Shown here in pieces: positions 1-6,832 of a DNA stretch of 51,555 nucleotides. Every line of letters begins with the position of its first letter. Position 1 is the first letter of the stretch. The position numbers were made by a program, and so were the translations under genes. The notes below the pieces were generated by a model. It had not been told where the DNA came from. It ran no database searches and was given only the letters and a program-made list of their open reading frames with translations. Source of the DNA: JANMMJ01 sp964543235 (GTDB lineage: Bacteria; Pseudomonadota; Alphaproteobacteria; Rhizobiales; Aestuariivirgaceae); assembly GCA_964543235.1 (NCBI GenBank), contig CAZIXE010000025.1, positions 1 through 51,555 on the forward strand, written 5' to 3'.

Positions 1-63
1 ACCGGCTCCGCAATGGCTTGCGGGCCGCAGCGCCCGCCGCTATAAGGCCCGCGGTTTCAAGCA

Positions 64-140
64 CGGAGTGTAGCGCAGTCTGGTAGCGCACCTGCTTCGG
101 GAGCAGGGGGTCGGTGGTTCGAATCCACTCACTCCGACCA
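64..140 (+). tRNA. tRNA-Pro (anticodon CGG)
   Basis: The 77-nt cloverleaf includes an encoded CCA end. The acceptor arm CGGAGTG (64-70) pairs with CACTCCG (130-136), followed by A and CCA. The anticodon stem CCTGC/GCAGG encloses the loop TTCGGGA, placing anticodon CGG at 98-100, which reads the proline codon CCG. The T arm carries the GGTTCGAATCC core. No second copy of its 3' end was noticed in the window, so nothing suggests it is an occupied attachment site. Confidence 0.97.
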
Positions 141-217
141 TTTCCGGCCGGTCCAGACCGGCGTCCCAGGCCCTTCCTGCCGCATTGACGACGCGATGGC
201 GCGCGAGGCTTGCGCCC

Positions 218-310
218 ATGAAATGGCTGTTGCGCTGGCTTCTGCATGCGCTCGCGGCAATCGCCCTGCTGGCGGCGCTGCTGGCCGGGCTCGCGCGGCT
301 GCCGCCGTGA
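218..310 (+). CDS. possible small single-pass membrane protein (30 aa)
   Basis: An ATG at 218 opens a 30-codon frame that is almost entirely one hydrophobic segment, beginning MKWLLRWLLHALAAIALLAA and ending LARLPP. It stops five bases before the 3' end of the convergent bioY gene. The short basic/aromatic N-terminus followed by a Leu/Ala helix is typical of small inner-membrane proteins. No clear Shine-Dalgarno sequence precedes it, and high-GC DNA gives Ala/Leu-rich frames by chance. No family was recognised, so existence as a gene is uncertain. Confidence 0.25.
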   Translation: MKWLLRWLLHALAAIALLAALLAGLARLPP

Positions 311-315
311 GCGGC

Positions 316-930
316 TCAGCGCTCGCCGGTCAGCGAGGCGGCAGCCGAGGTGGCCAGGCCCGCCAGCACCGCCTTGACGATGTCGCCGGGAATGAATGGC
401 AGCAGGCCGGTCGACAGCGCCACCGCCATCGCCCCCTCCGCAGCCATGCCCTTGACCTGCGCCAGCCAGACAGCCAGCCAGACGAGCCCCGGGACATAGA
501 GAACGGCGGCACCGATCAGTGTGGCGGCGCATAGTCTGACAATGCTGCGGGTCCAGCCCTTTTCGGCCAGGTAGCCCACGACGCCCGCGGCAAGGATGAA
601 GCCCAGAATATAGCCGCCGGTGGCGATGATCTCGCCGGTCGGCAAGAAGAGGCCCGCCTGGAAATTGGCAAAGACCGGCAGGCCGGCCGCACCCTCTAGG
701 GCATAGAGAGCAAGCGTCGTGGCGCCAAGCCTGGCGCCATAGGCAGCGCCGACCATGAGCACCGCCAGGGTCTGCAGGGTCATCGGCACCGGGATCATGG
801 GGACGCTGATCTGGGCGGCAGCGGCCACCACCAGGCTCCCCAGCACGGCGAGAACGGCGGCGCGGCCGAGGCCCTGGCCCCGGGCAACCGGCCAGAGGCG
901 GTCGGCAAGAAGATTTGTGTTGGTGGTCAT
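316..930 (-). CDS. bioY: BioY family biotin transporter, substrate-binding S component
   Basis: This 204-residue integral membrane protein has about six hydrophobic segments and BioY-type motifs: PVPMTLQTLAV near residue 45, GAAGLPVF near 80 and GGYILGFILA near 105. BioY binds biotin in the membrane and either works alone or with an ECF energy-coupling module; no bioM or bioN lies in this window. The ATG at 930 was chosen because GGGGA sits about five bases upstream; a start at 951 would only add MYEGRGP. It is divergent from the metallo-hydrolase gene across about 60 bp that hold a possible BioR-like half site. Family assignment is secure. Confidence 0.93.
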   Translation of the reverse strand: MTTNTNLLADRLWPVARGQGLGRAAVLAVLGSLVVAAAAQISVPMIPVPMTLQTLAVLMVGAAYGARLGATTLALYALEGAAGLPVFANFQAGLFLPTGEIIATGGYILGFILAAGVVGYLAEKGWTRSIVRLCAATLIGAAVLYVPGLVWLAVWLAQVKGMAAEGAMAVALSTGLLPFIPGDIVKAVLAGLATSAAASLTGER

Positions 931-965
931 CGGTCCCCTACCCTCATACATTGCAATGCGGCCGG

Positions 966-976
966 CATTCTATAAT
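966..976. promoter_or_regulatory. possible BioR-like half site and -10 element between bioY and its divergent neighbour
   Basis: On the minus strand, toward bioY, the sequence TTATAGAATG matches seven of ten positions of the palindromic alphaproteobacterial BioR box TTATMKATAA, with one half site intact. On the plus strand the same bases contain a perfect TATAAT (971-976), a possible -10 for the metallo-hydrolase gene at 991. The second half of the BioR box is poor, so this is tentative. Confidence 0.28.
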
Positions 977-990
977 GGCCGCCGGCTGAC

Positions 991-1896
991 ATGACAACGA
1001 CCATGGCTGAACTCACCTTCGATCGCAACTTTGCGGCCATTCCCGGCGCGGCGGAACAGGTATCGCCGCTGGTGCGGCGCGTGGTGTGCAACAATCCCTC
1101 GCCCTTCACCTTCAAGGGCACATCAAGCTATATCGTGGGCCGGGGCCGCGTCGCAATCATCGATCCCGGCCCCGACGACGACACACATCTCTCGGCGCTG
1201 CTCACGGCGGTCTCGGGCGAGTGCGTCACGCATATCCTCGTCAGCCACCGGCACAAGGACCATGCGCCCCTTGCGGCAAAGCTCAAGGCGGCGACGGGTG
1301 CAGTGGTGCTCGCCGCACAGTTTTCTCCGCATCGCGGCGTGGCGGCCGAACACCGCCTCGATGCCAGCATCGATCATGGATTCGTCCCCGACGTCCTCAT
1401 GGCGGAGGGCGATAGCATCGAAGGCCCCGGCTTCCGGCTCGAAGCGGTGTTCACGCCCGGCCATCTCGGCGACCACCTGTGCTTTGCGCTGCCCGAGGAG
1501 AAGACCCTGTTCTCGGGCGATCATGTCATGGCCTGGGCAACCAGCGTGATCGCGCCGCCCGAGGGCAGCATGGCACATTACATGGCCTCGCTGCGGCGGC
1601 TGCTCGACCGCGACGATGCCGTCTATCATCCCGGCCACGGGCCGTCGCGGCCGGAGCCGCAGCAACTGGTGCGCGCCCTGATCGCGCACCGGCGGATGCG
1701 CGAGGAAGCAATCTTCAAGCGGATTTGCGATGGCGACAGGACCGTCGCCGCCATCGTCCGCGCCATCTACGCCGATGTGGACCCGAAACTGCATGGCGCG
1801 GCGGCGCTCTCCACCCAGGCGCATCTCGAGCATCTCATCGCCCAGGGCCGGGTGCGCCGCAGCGAGGATGCTTACGAGGCAGTGGGCAGCCGGTGA
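991..1896 (+). CDS. MBL-fold metallo-hydrolase (LACTB2-like)
   Basis: The protein has 301 residues. The zinc motif HxHxDH is present as HRHKDH at residues 86-91 after IIDPGPDDD. Later ligand regions are visible as TPGHLGDH, FSGDH and YHPGHG. A C-terminal winged-helix-like segment of about 70 residues (VAAIVRAIYADVDPKL onward) matches LACTB2-type metallo-beta-lactamase-fold hydrolases, some of which are RNases. The substrate here is unknown. The start could also be the in-frame ATG at 1003; the likely -10 at 971-976 would leave only a very short leader. Its last 25 bp overlap the end of the convergent acyl-CoA ligase gene. Confidence 0.85.
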   Translation: MTTTMAELTFDRNFAAIPGAAEQVSPLVRRVVCNNPSPFTFKGTSSYIVGRGRVAIIDPGPDDDTHLSALLTAVSGECVTHILVSHRHKDHAPLAAKLKAATGAVVLAAQFSPHRGVAAEHRLDASIDHGFVPDVLMAEGDSIEGPGFRLEAVFTPGHLGDHLCFALPEEKTLFSGDHVMAWATSVIAPPEGSMAHYMASLRRLLDRDDAVYHPGHGPSRPEPQQLVRALIAHRRMREEAIFKRICDGDRTVAAIVRAIYADVDPKLHGAAALSTQAHLEHLIAQGRVRRSEDAYEAVGSR

Positions 1897-3512
1897 TCGC
1901 GGAAGCGCTCGCGGAGCGTGAGTTTGGAGATCTTGCCGGCAGCGGTGTGAGGGATCTCGTCGACGAAGACCACGTCGTCGGGCAGCCACCACTTGGCGAC
2001 ACGGCCCGACATGAAGGCCATGACGTCCTCGCGGGTGAGATGGGCGCCGGGCTTTCTCACGATCACCAGCAGCGGCCGCTCGTCCCATTTGGGATGCGGC
2101 ATGCCGATCGCCGCGGCCTCCAGCACGCCGGGACAGCCCACGGCCACATTCTCGAGTTCGATCGAAGAAATCCACTCGCCACCCGACTTGATGACATCCT
2201 TGGCACGGTCCGTCACCTGCATGAAACCATACTCGTCGATGGTAGCGACGTCGCCAGTGTCGAACCAGCCCTCGGCATCGAAGGCCGCCGCGCCATCGCC
2301 CCTGAAATAGGCCGAGGCAATGGCCGGGCCCTTGACCTTGAGGCGCCCGAAGGTCTTGCCGTCATGCGGCAGGGTGCGGTTCTCGTCATCGACGATCTTC
2401 ATGTCGACCATGAAGGGCACGCGGCCCTGCTTGAGCTTGAGCCGCCACCATTGCTCCGGCGGCAGCTGCCGGGTGGCACGCGTGGGCAGCGAGAGCGTGC
2501 CGATGGGGCTCATCTCGGTCATGCCCCAGGCATGAACGACATCGGTATCGTAATGCTCCACGAAGGCCTTCATCACCGCCTCGGGGCAGGCGGAGCCACC
2601 GATCACCACGCGTTGCAGCACCGGCAGGCGAAGCTCCGGGTTCTGCTCCAGGTGCTGCAGCAGCATCAGCCAGACGGTCGGCACGGCAGCGGTGATGGTG
2701 ACCTCCTCGGCATTCAGCAGTTCGAACAGCGAAGCGCCATCGAGCTTCGGCCCCGGCAAGACCAGCTTGGCGCCGGCCATGGGCGCGGAGAAGGCGAGCG
2801 ACCAGGCGTTGGCATGGAACATCGGCACCACCGGCATGATGCAATCGCGGCTCGACAGATCCATGGCATCGGCCATGCAGCACATCAGGCCATGCAGCAC
2901 GTTGGAGCGGTGCGAATAGACGACGCCCTTGGGGTTGCCGGTGGTGCCGCTCGTGTAGCACATGCCGCAGGCCGTGTTCTCGTCGAGCGCCGGCCAGGCG
3001 AAGTGCGGATCGCCCGTAGCGATGAGCTCCTCGTAGCAGAGGGGATTGCGGAGGCTTGAGTCCTTGGGCATGTGGGCGGCGTCGGTCATGACCACGAAGC
3101 CTTCGACCTTGGGCAGCTTGTCCTGCAGCTTCTCGAAGAGCGGCACGAAGGACAGGTCGGTGAAGATCCAGCGATCGCCGGCATGGTTGACGATGTAGAC
3201 GAGCTGGTCGGCGAACAGCCGGGGATTGAGGGTGTGAACGATGCCGCCGGCACCCATGATGCCGTACCAGATTTCAAGATGGCGCCAGGTGTTCCAGGCC
3301 ATGGTGCCGGTCACGGCGCCGAGGCCGATGCCCAGCCGCTTCGTCACGGCGCTGGCCAGGGCGCGGGCGCGGCGGTCGAGATCGGCATAGGTGCAGCGGT
3401 GGATCGGGCCCTCGACGGAGCGCGACACCACTTCGGTCGAACCATGCCAGCGGGCGGCGTGATCGAGCACGCGGTGCACCAGCAGCGGCCAGTCCTGCAT
3501 CAAGCCTTGCAT
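1872..3512 (-). CDS. fatty acyl-CoA ligase (AMP-forming, AlkK/FadD-like)
   Basis: This 546-residue adenylate-forming enzyme activates a carboxylic acid, probably a medium- or long-chain fatty acid, to its CoA thioester using ATP. The P-loop signature YTSGTTGNPKGVVYSHR lies at about residues 186-202, the motif GMTEMSPIG near 335, and TGDVATIDEYGF with RAKDVIKSGGEWIS toward the C-terminus; the catalytic Lys is in the PHTAAGKISK segment. Length and motifs fit medium-chain ligases of the AlkK type. The ATG at 3512 has a good AAGGAAA Shine-Dalgarno sequence. Substrate chain length cannot be read from sequence. Confidence 0.92.
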   Translation of the reverse strand: MQGLMQDWPLLVHRVLDHAARWHGSTEVVSRSVEGPIHRCTYADLDRRARALASAVTKRLGIGLGAVTGTMAWNTWRHLEIWYGIMGAGGIVHTLNPRLFADQLVYIVNHAGDRWIFTDLSFVPLFEKLQDKLPKVEGFVVMTDAAHMPKDSSLRNPLCYEELIATGDPHFAWPALDENTACGMCYTSGTTGNPKGVVYSHRSNVLHGLMCCMADAMDLSSRDCIMPVVPMFHANAWSLAFSAPMAGAKLVLPGPKLDGASLFELLNAEEVTITAAVPTVWLMLLQHLEQNPELRLPVLQRVVIGGSACPEAVMKAFVEHYDTDVVHAWGMTEMSPIGTLSLPTRATRQLPPEQWWRLKLKQGRVPFMVDMKIVDDENRTLPHDGKTFGRLKVKGPAIASAYFRGDGAAAFDAEGWFDTGDVATIDEYGFMQVTDRAKDVIKSGGEWISSIELENVAVGCPGVLEAAAIGMPHPKWDERPLLVIVRKPGAHLTREDVMAFMSGRVAKWWLPDDVVFVDEIPHTAAGKISKLTLRERFRDHRLPTAS

Positions 3513-3580
3513 GACATTTCCTTTTCTGCGGCCGGACAGTATCGCGCGGGCAGCGCCCACTCAATCGGCAAAAGCCGCGT

Positions 3581-4999
3581 TCAGGCGCCAGGCGGGCGAG
3601 GATCGATCGGGGTCGACCTGGCGAGATCGAGCCGGCGCTCGAGCTGGCGGGCACCGGCGAGGAGCCGGGCTTCGCCGCGCGGCGCGGCGGCGATCTGCAC
3701 GCCCACCGGCAGGCCGCCCCGCGTGAATCCGGCTGGAATGGAGATCGCGGGGCAGCACACGACGGTGAAGGCGTAGGCGATGGCCAGCCAGCGGTAGTAG
3801 TTCTCGAAGGGGTGGCCGTTGACGTCAGCGACATAGCGCTGCCCGACCGGATAGGGTGCCACGATGGTGGCCGGGCAGAGCAGCAGGTCGTAGGTTGCGA
3901 AGAAGGCCAGGATACGCCGGAACAGCTGGCTGCGCAGCCGCTCGGCATGTGCGATGTCGGCGCCGGTGAGCGCCAGGCCTTTCTCGGTGTTCCAGACCAC
4001 TTCCGGCTTCAGCCGGTCACGGCCTTCATCCAGCAGCGCCCCGTAGCTGGTGGCGTAGCCCAGCGCGCGATAGGTGTCGAAGACCTCATGCACGCCGGTG
4101 AAGTCGGGGTGGGCCTCTTCGACGGTAACGCCTAGCTCGCTGAAGCGGCGGGCGGCGGCGGTCACGATTTCCGCCACTTCAGGATCGACGGGGGTGATGC
4201 CGAGATCGCGGCTGACGGCGACGCGCTTCGGCAGCCAGTTCGATTCGGCGGCGGCGAAGAAGGAGGTGCCGTCGCTCGGCAGGGAGAGCGGATTGGCCGG
4301 TTCCTCGCCGGTCATGGCATCGAGGAACAGGGCGACATCCTCGACAGTGCGGGCCATGGGGCCTTCGACCGGCATGGTGGCGTCGATCTTGGTGGCCACG
4401 GTCTCGGCGACGCGGCCGGGCGAAGGCCTCAGCCCCACGACGGAACAGAAGCTCGCGGGGTTCCTGAGCGAGCCGCCGAGATCGCTGCCATGGGCGAGCC
4501 AGGCCATGCCCGTCGCCAGCGCCACCGCACTGCCGCCGGAAGACCCGGCGCAAGAGCGCGACGTGTCCCAGGGATTGAGGGTGGCGCCGAAGACCTCATT
4601 GAAGGTGTTGGCCCCGGCGCCGAATTCGGGGGTGTTGGAGAGGGCATAGACGATGCCGCCATTCTTCTCGATGCGCTGGACGAGCAGGTCCGAAGTCGCG
4701 GCGATGCGGTCTTTGAACAGGAGCGAGCCCTGGGTGCAGCGGACACCTTCGACGTCGATCAGGTCCTTGATGACGACCGGCAGGCCGGCCAGCACGCCCC
4801 GCTCCTCCACCGGCTTCGCCATCAGGGCCGCGGCGTGGCGGCGGGCGCGGTCGAAACACCGGGTCGGCAGCGCATTCACGGCCGGATCGACTTCGGCGAT
4901 CCGCGCCTCGAGAGCGTCGAGACACTCGAAGGGTGTCACGGCACCGGCCTTCAGCAGGGCGACGATTTCGGTGGCAGACTTGCCGATCAGGGTGTGCAT
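3581..4999 (-). CDS. amidase signature family hydrolase
   Basis: The protein has 472 residues and an intact Ser-cisSer-Lys triad. The Lys is K78 in LPVVIKDLIDVEG, the cis-Ser is S153 in AGSSGGSA and the nucleophile is S177 in GSDLGGSLRNPA, with the usual 24-residue spacing between the serines. Family members hydrolyse amides, including the GatA subunit and broad amidases. No gatB or gatC is adjacent and the C-terminus resembles free amidases, so a catabolic amidase is likelier. The ATG at 4999 (MHTLIGKSATEIV) is preferred; the frame upstream to 5203 is Arg/Ser-rich and overlaps the cytochrome gene. Confidence 0.9.
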   Translation of the reverse strand: MHTLIGKSATEIVALLKAGAVTPFECLDALEARIAEVDPAVNALPTRCFDRARRHAAALMAKPVEERGVLAGLPVVIKDLIDVEGVRCTQGSLLFKDRIAATSDLLVQRIEKNGGIVYALSNTPEFGAGANTFNEVFGATLNPWDTSRSCAGSSGGSAVALATGMAWLAHGSDLGGSLRNPASFCSVVGLRPSPGRVAETVATKIDATMPVEGPMARTVEDVALFLDAMTGEEPANPLSLPSDGTSFFAAAESNWLPKRVAVSRDLGITPVDPEVAEIVTAAARRFSELGVTVEEAHPDFTGVHEVFDTYRALGYATSYGALLDEGRDRLKPEVVWNTEKGLALTGADIAHAERLRSQLFRRILAFFATYDLLLCPATIVAPYPVGQRYVADVNGHPFENYYRWLAIAYAFTVVCCPAISIPAGFTRGGLPVGVQIAAAPRGEARLLAGARQLERRLDLARSTPIDPRPPGA

Positions 5000-5060
5000 A
5001 CGGACTCGCGATGGCGTTCGGGGGACAAGTCTAGGCGATGCGCCGGAGGCCGCGGAAGTC

Positions 5061-5483
5061 CTATTCCTGGATCGTCTCGAGATAGTCAATGACGGCCCGG
5101 ATGCGGCGGCGGACCACCGTCTCCGGCCCTTCGGCACCGCCGAGACCTTCGGCGGCTTCCATCTTGAACCACTCGCCCCAGATCGGCATTTCCCGTGAGC
5201 CATGGGCCGCCAGTTCTTCGCGGCCGTCGATCAGCGCCTCGATGCGGTCGCGCGGGAATGTGCCGCCATTGCGTCGGCTGAGGCGGGTCAAATCCGGCGG
5301 CTCGACGCTCAGACCGAAGCTCGCCGGGCCATTGCCCTTGGCGTCCTCGCCGTGGCAGGTGGCGCAATAGATGCGGAAGTCACGCTCGCCGGAAATGCCC
5401 ACTTCCTGCTGCTGCTCTTGGGCAGCAGCGGCGCTGAAGGCAGCAAGGATGGCGGCGGCGGCAAGGGCGAGGCGGCGTGGCAT
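5061..5483 (-). CDS. periplasmic class I c-type cytochrome
   Basis: This 140-residue protein starts with a basic N-terminus and hydrophobic signal peptide (MPRRLALAAAAILAAF, cleavage near AAA-QE). One haem c site, CATCH, lies about 40 residues in, and a plausible axial methionine is in SREMPIWGEWF. It is a small electron carrier acting in the periplasm. An upstream ATG at 5531 would add 16 residues; 5483 gives the more typical signal sequence. No oxidase or dehydrogenase partner gene is next to it, so its redox partner is unknown. Confidence 0.85.
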   Translation of the reverse strand: MPRRLALAAAAILAAFSAAAAQEQQQEVGISGERDFRIYCATCHGEDAKGNGPASFGLSVEPPDLTRLSRRNGGTFPRDRIEALIDGREELAAHGSREMPIWGEWFKMEAAEGLGGAEGPETVVRRRIRAVIDYLETIQE

Positions 5484-5566
5484 GGCGCGATGGAGCCAGA
5501 GGCGGGGCACTGGCGCCTTGACGGCGATCAATCGACGGCGTGCCGCAGCAGGAAAGACCGGGGCGC

Positions 5567-6583
5567 TCAGGCCAGCAGCGGTTCGATGGCGGCGTCGACC
5601 GGGTAGAGGACGCAGGGCCCGCCGTCGACGGCGATGGTACCATCCTCCGCGTACCAGTCGAATTCGCGACCCAAGGCGGGGTCGAGCGCGGCAAGGTCGA
5701 TCGCTGCGGGGAAGCCCGCGGCGCTGCCAAAGATCACGTAGCTGGTGCCGGTGTAGTTGCCTTCGGCATCGCTGCCGCTGACATCGACCATGATGTCGGC
5801 GATGCCGTCGTCATTGACGTCGCCGGCGGCACTGACCCAAGAGCTGTCCATGCCGGCGGGCAGGTCAAACGCGAAAGTGTAGCCGGCCGTGACATCGACG
5901 GTGCCGGACCAGCCGTCCGCCTGGCCGAAGACGAGATGGGCCGACGTCGTACCGTCATCGCCGTAGGTGGTGACGAGCAGGTCGTCCCGGCCGTCGCCGT
6001 TGAGATCGCCCGCCGCCGCCGCCCACAGGCTGCGGCCGGCGGGAGCGGCGAGCACGAAGCCCTTGCCGTCCGCGGTCTCGGCAGGGTCGCCCGCGGGTTC
6101 GCCGCCATCTCCGGAACCGAACAGCACATAGGTGGACGTGCTATAGTCCTCGCCCGTATAGGCCCAGGTCTCGACAGCCAGGTCGCCGATGCCGTCGCCG
6201 TTGAGGTCGCCGGCCGCGTACCACCAGAAACCCGCGTCGGCAAAGCCGTCGTCGATGACGATGTCGTCGCCGCCGCCGATGTCGTCACCGGTCCAGCCAT
6301 CATCCCAGCCATCGTCAATGCCGATCCAGGCATCGTCGCTTGCGATCTTGTCGCCGTGCAGCATCTTGTCTTCGGTCGGGGCCATGAGGCCAAGCGACAT
6401 GCCGCCGGTTTCGGGGGCCGACGGCGGCGGCGCATCGGTACCGTCAGACTCCAGCAGCGGCAATGTGCCGAACAGGGACAGGGGGTCCGCAGCGGCAGGG
6501 GCAGTATCGTCGCAGAGATCAAGTGGCGCCACCCCGGCCAGGGGACCCGACAGAGGTGAGGTGGTGGACGGGGTGGCGGCCAT
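5567..6583 (-). CDS. FG-GAP/VCBS repeat protein, probably secreted
   Basis: This 338-residue acidic protein has at least three integrin-alpha-like FG-GAP blades with calcium-binding loops: GDLNGDGIGDLAVE, GDLNGDGRDDLLVTTYGDDG and GDVNDDGIADIMVD. A full propeller of this fold has about seven blades, so it is short. There is no N-terminal signal peptide; the N-terminus is Ser/Thr/Pro-rich and the C-terminus ends in a hydrophobic EPLLA, as seen in some type I secreted calcium-binding proteins (inference). The ATG at 6583 has a GGAG sequence nine bases upstream and a promoter at 6607-6636. The gene stands alone. Confidence 0.75.
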   Translation of the reverse strand: MAATPSTTSPLSGPLAGVAPLDLCDDTAPAAADPLSLFGTLPLLESDGTDAPPPSAPETGGMSLGLMAPTEDKMLHGDKIASDDAWIGIDDGWDDGWTGDDIGGGDDIVIDDGFADAGFWWYAAGDLNGDGIGDLAVETWAYTGEDYSTSTYVLFGSGDGGEPAGDPAETADGKGFVLAAPAGRSLWAAAAGDLNGDGRDDLLVTTYGDDGTTSAHLVFGQADGWSGTVDVTAGYTFAFDLPAGMDSSWVSAAGDVNDDGIADIMVDVSGSDAEGNYTGTSYVIFGSAAGFPAAIDLAALDPALGREFDWYAEDGTIAVDGGPCVLYPVDAAIEPLLA

Positions 6584-6606
6584 GCAGTGCTCCGGAGACG
6601 TGTTCC

Positions 6607-6636
6607 ATTTTAGCGCAAGCAAGAAGTATTCCACAA
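6607..6636 (-). promoter_or_regulatory. predicted sigma-70 promoter of the FG-GAP gene
   Basis: On the minus strand TTGTGG (6636-6631) and TAAAAT (6612-6607) are separated by 18 bp. Transcription would begin near 6600, leaving a leader of about 17 nt that contains the GGAG ribosome-binding site before the ATG at 6583. The local sequence is clearly more AT-rich than its surroundings. Confidence 0.45.
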
Positions 6637-6778
6637 GGATAAATTGTAACGCCTAAGAAACTCTATTTGCCGGCGGGCCGGCCGCGCCGGAGCCAGGGGC
6701 CGCCGCCACGGGCCGGCAAGCGGCAACGCCGGCGGGCGGAAGTCTGCGCCGGTTTCAAGCGCTTGGGCACGGGGCCAT

Positions 6779-6803
6779 CCCGAAAGTGGTATCCAGTTTC
6801 GGG
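6779..6803. repeat. short intergenic palindrome of rhizobial type
   Basis: CCCGAAA-G-TGG-TAT-CCA-G-TTTCGGG forms a 25-nt inverted repeat with a single central G/G mismatch. Similar palindromes pairing a CCGAAA arm with a TTTCGG arm recur between genes in many Hyphomicrobiales genomes (recalled, not searched). It lies 30 bp upstream of the permease gene, so it could also affect that gene's expression. Only one copy was noticed in this window. Confidence 0.5.
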
Positions 6804-6832
6804 TCCGGTGCGCTAGAAGCGGCCGGTATCCC

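Noticed and set aside
64..140. tRNA-Pro as the attachment site of an integrated element
   Set aside because: No second copy of the tRNA 3' end and no integrase gene were found in the window, and the adjoining genes look chromosomal.
196..534. Plus-strand frame of 112 codons over the 3' part of bioY
   Set aside because: It is antisense to a clear BioY coding region, its composition is Arg/Gly/Ala-rich as expected of a GC-rich shadow frame, and it matches no family.
4999..5203. N-terminal extension of the amidase to 5203
   Set aside because: The added 68 residues are Ser/Arg-rich, overlap the cytochrome c coding region in another frame, and precede the usual amidase N-terminus.
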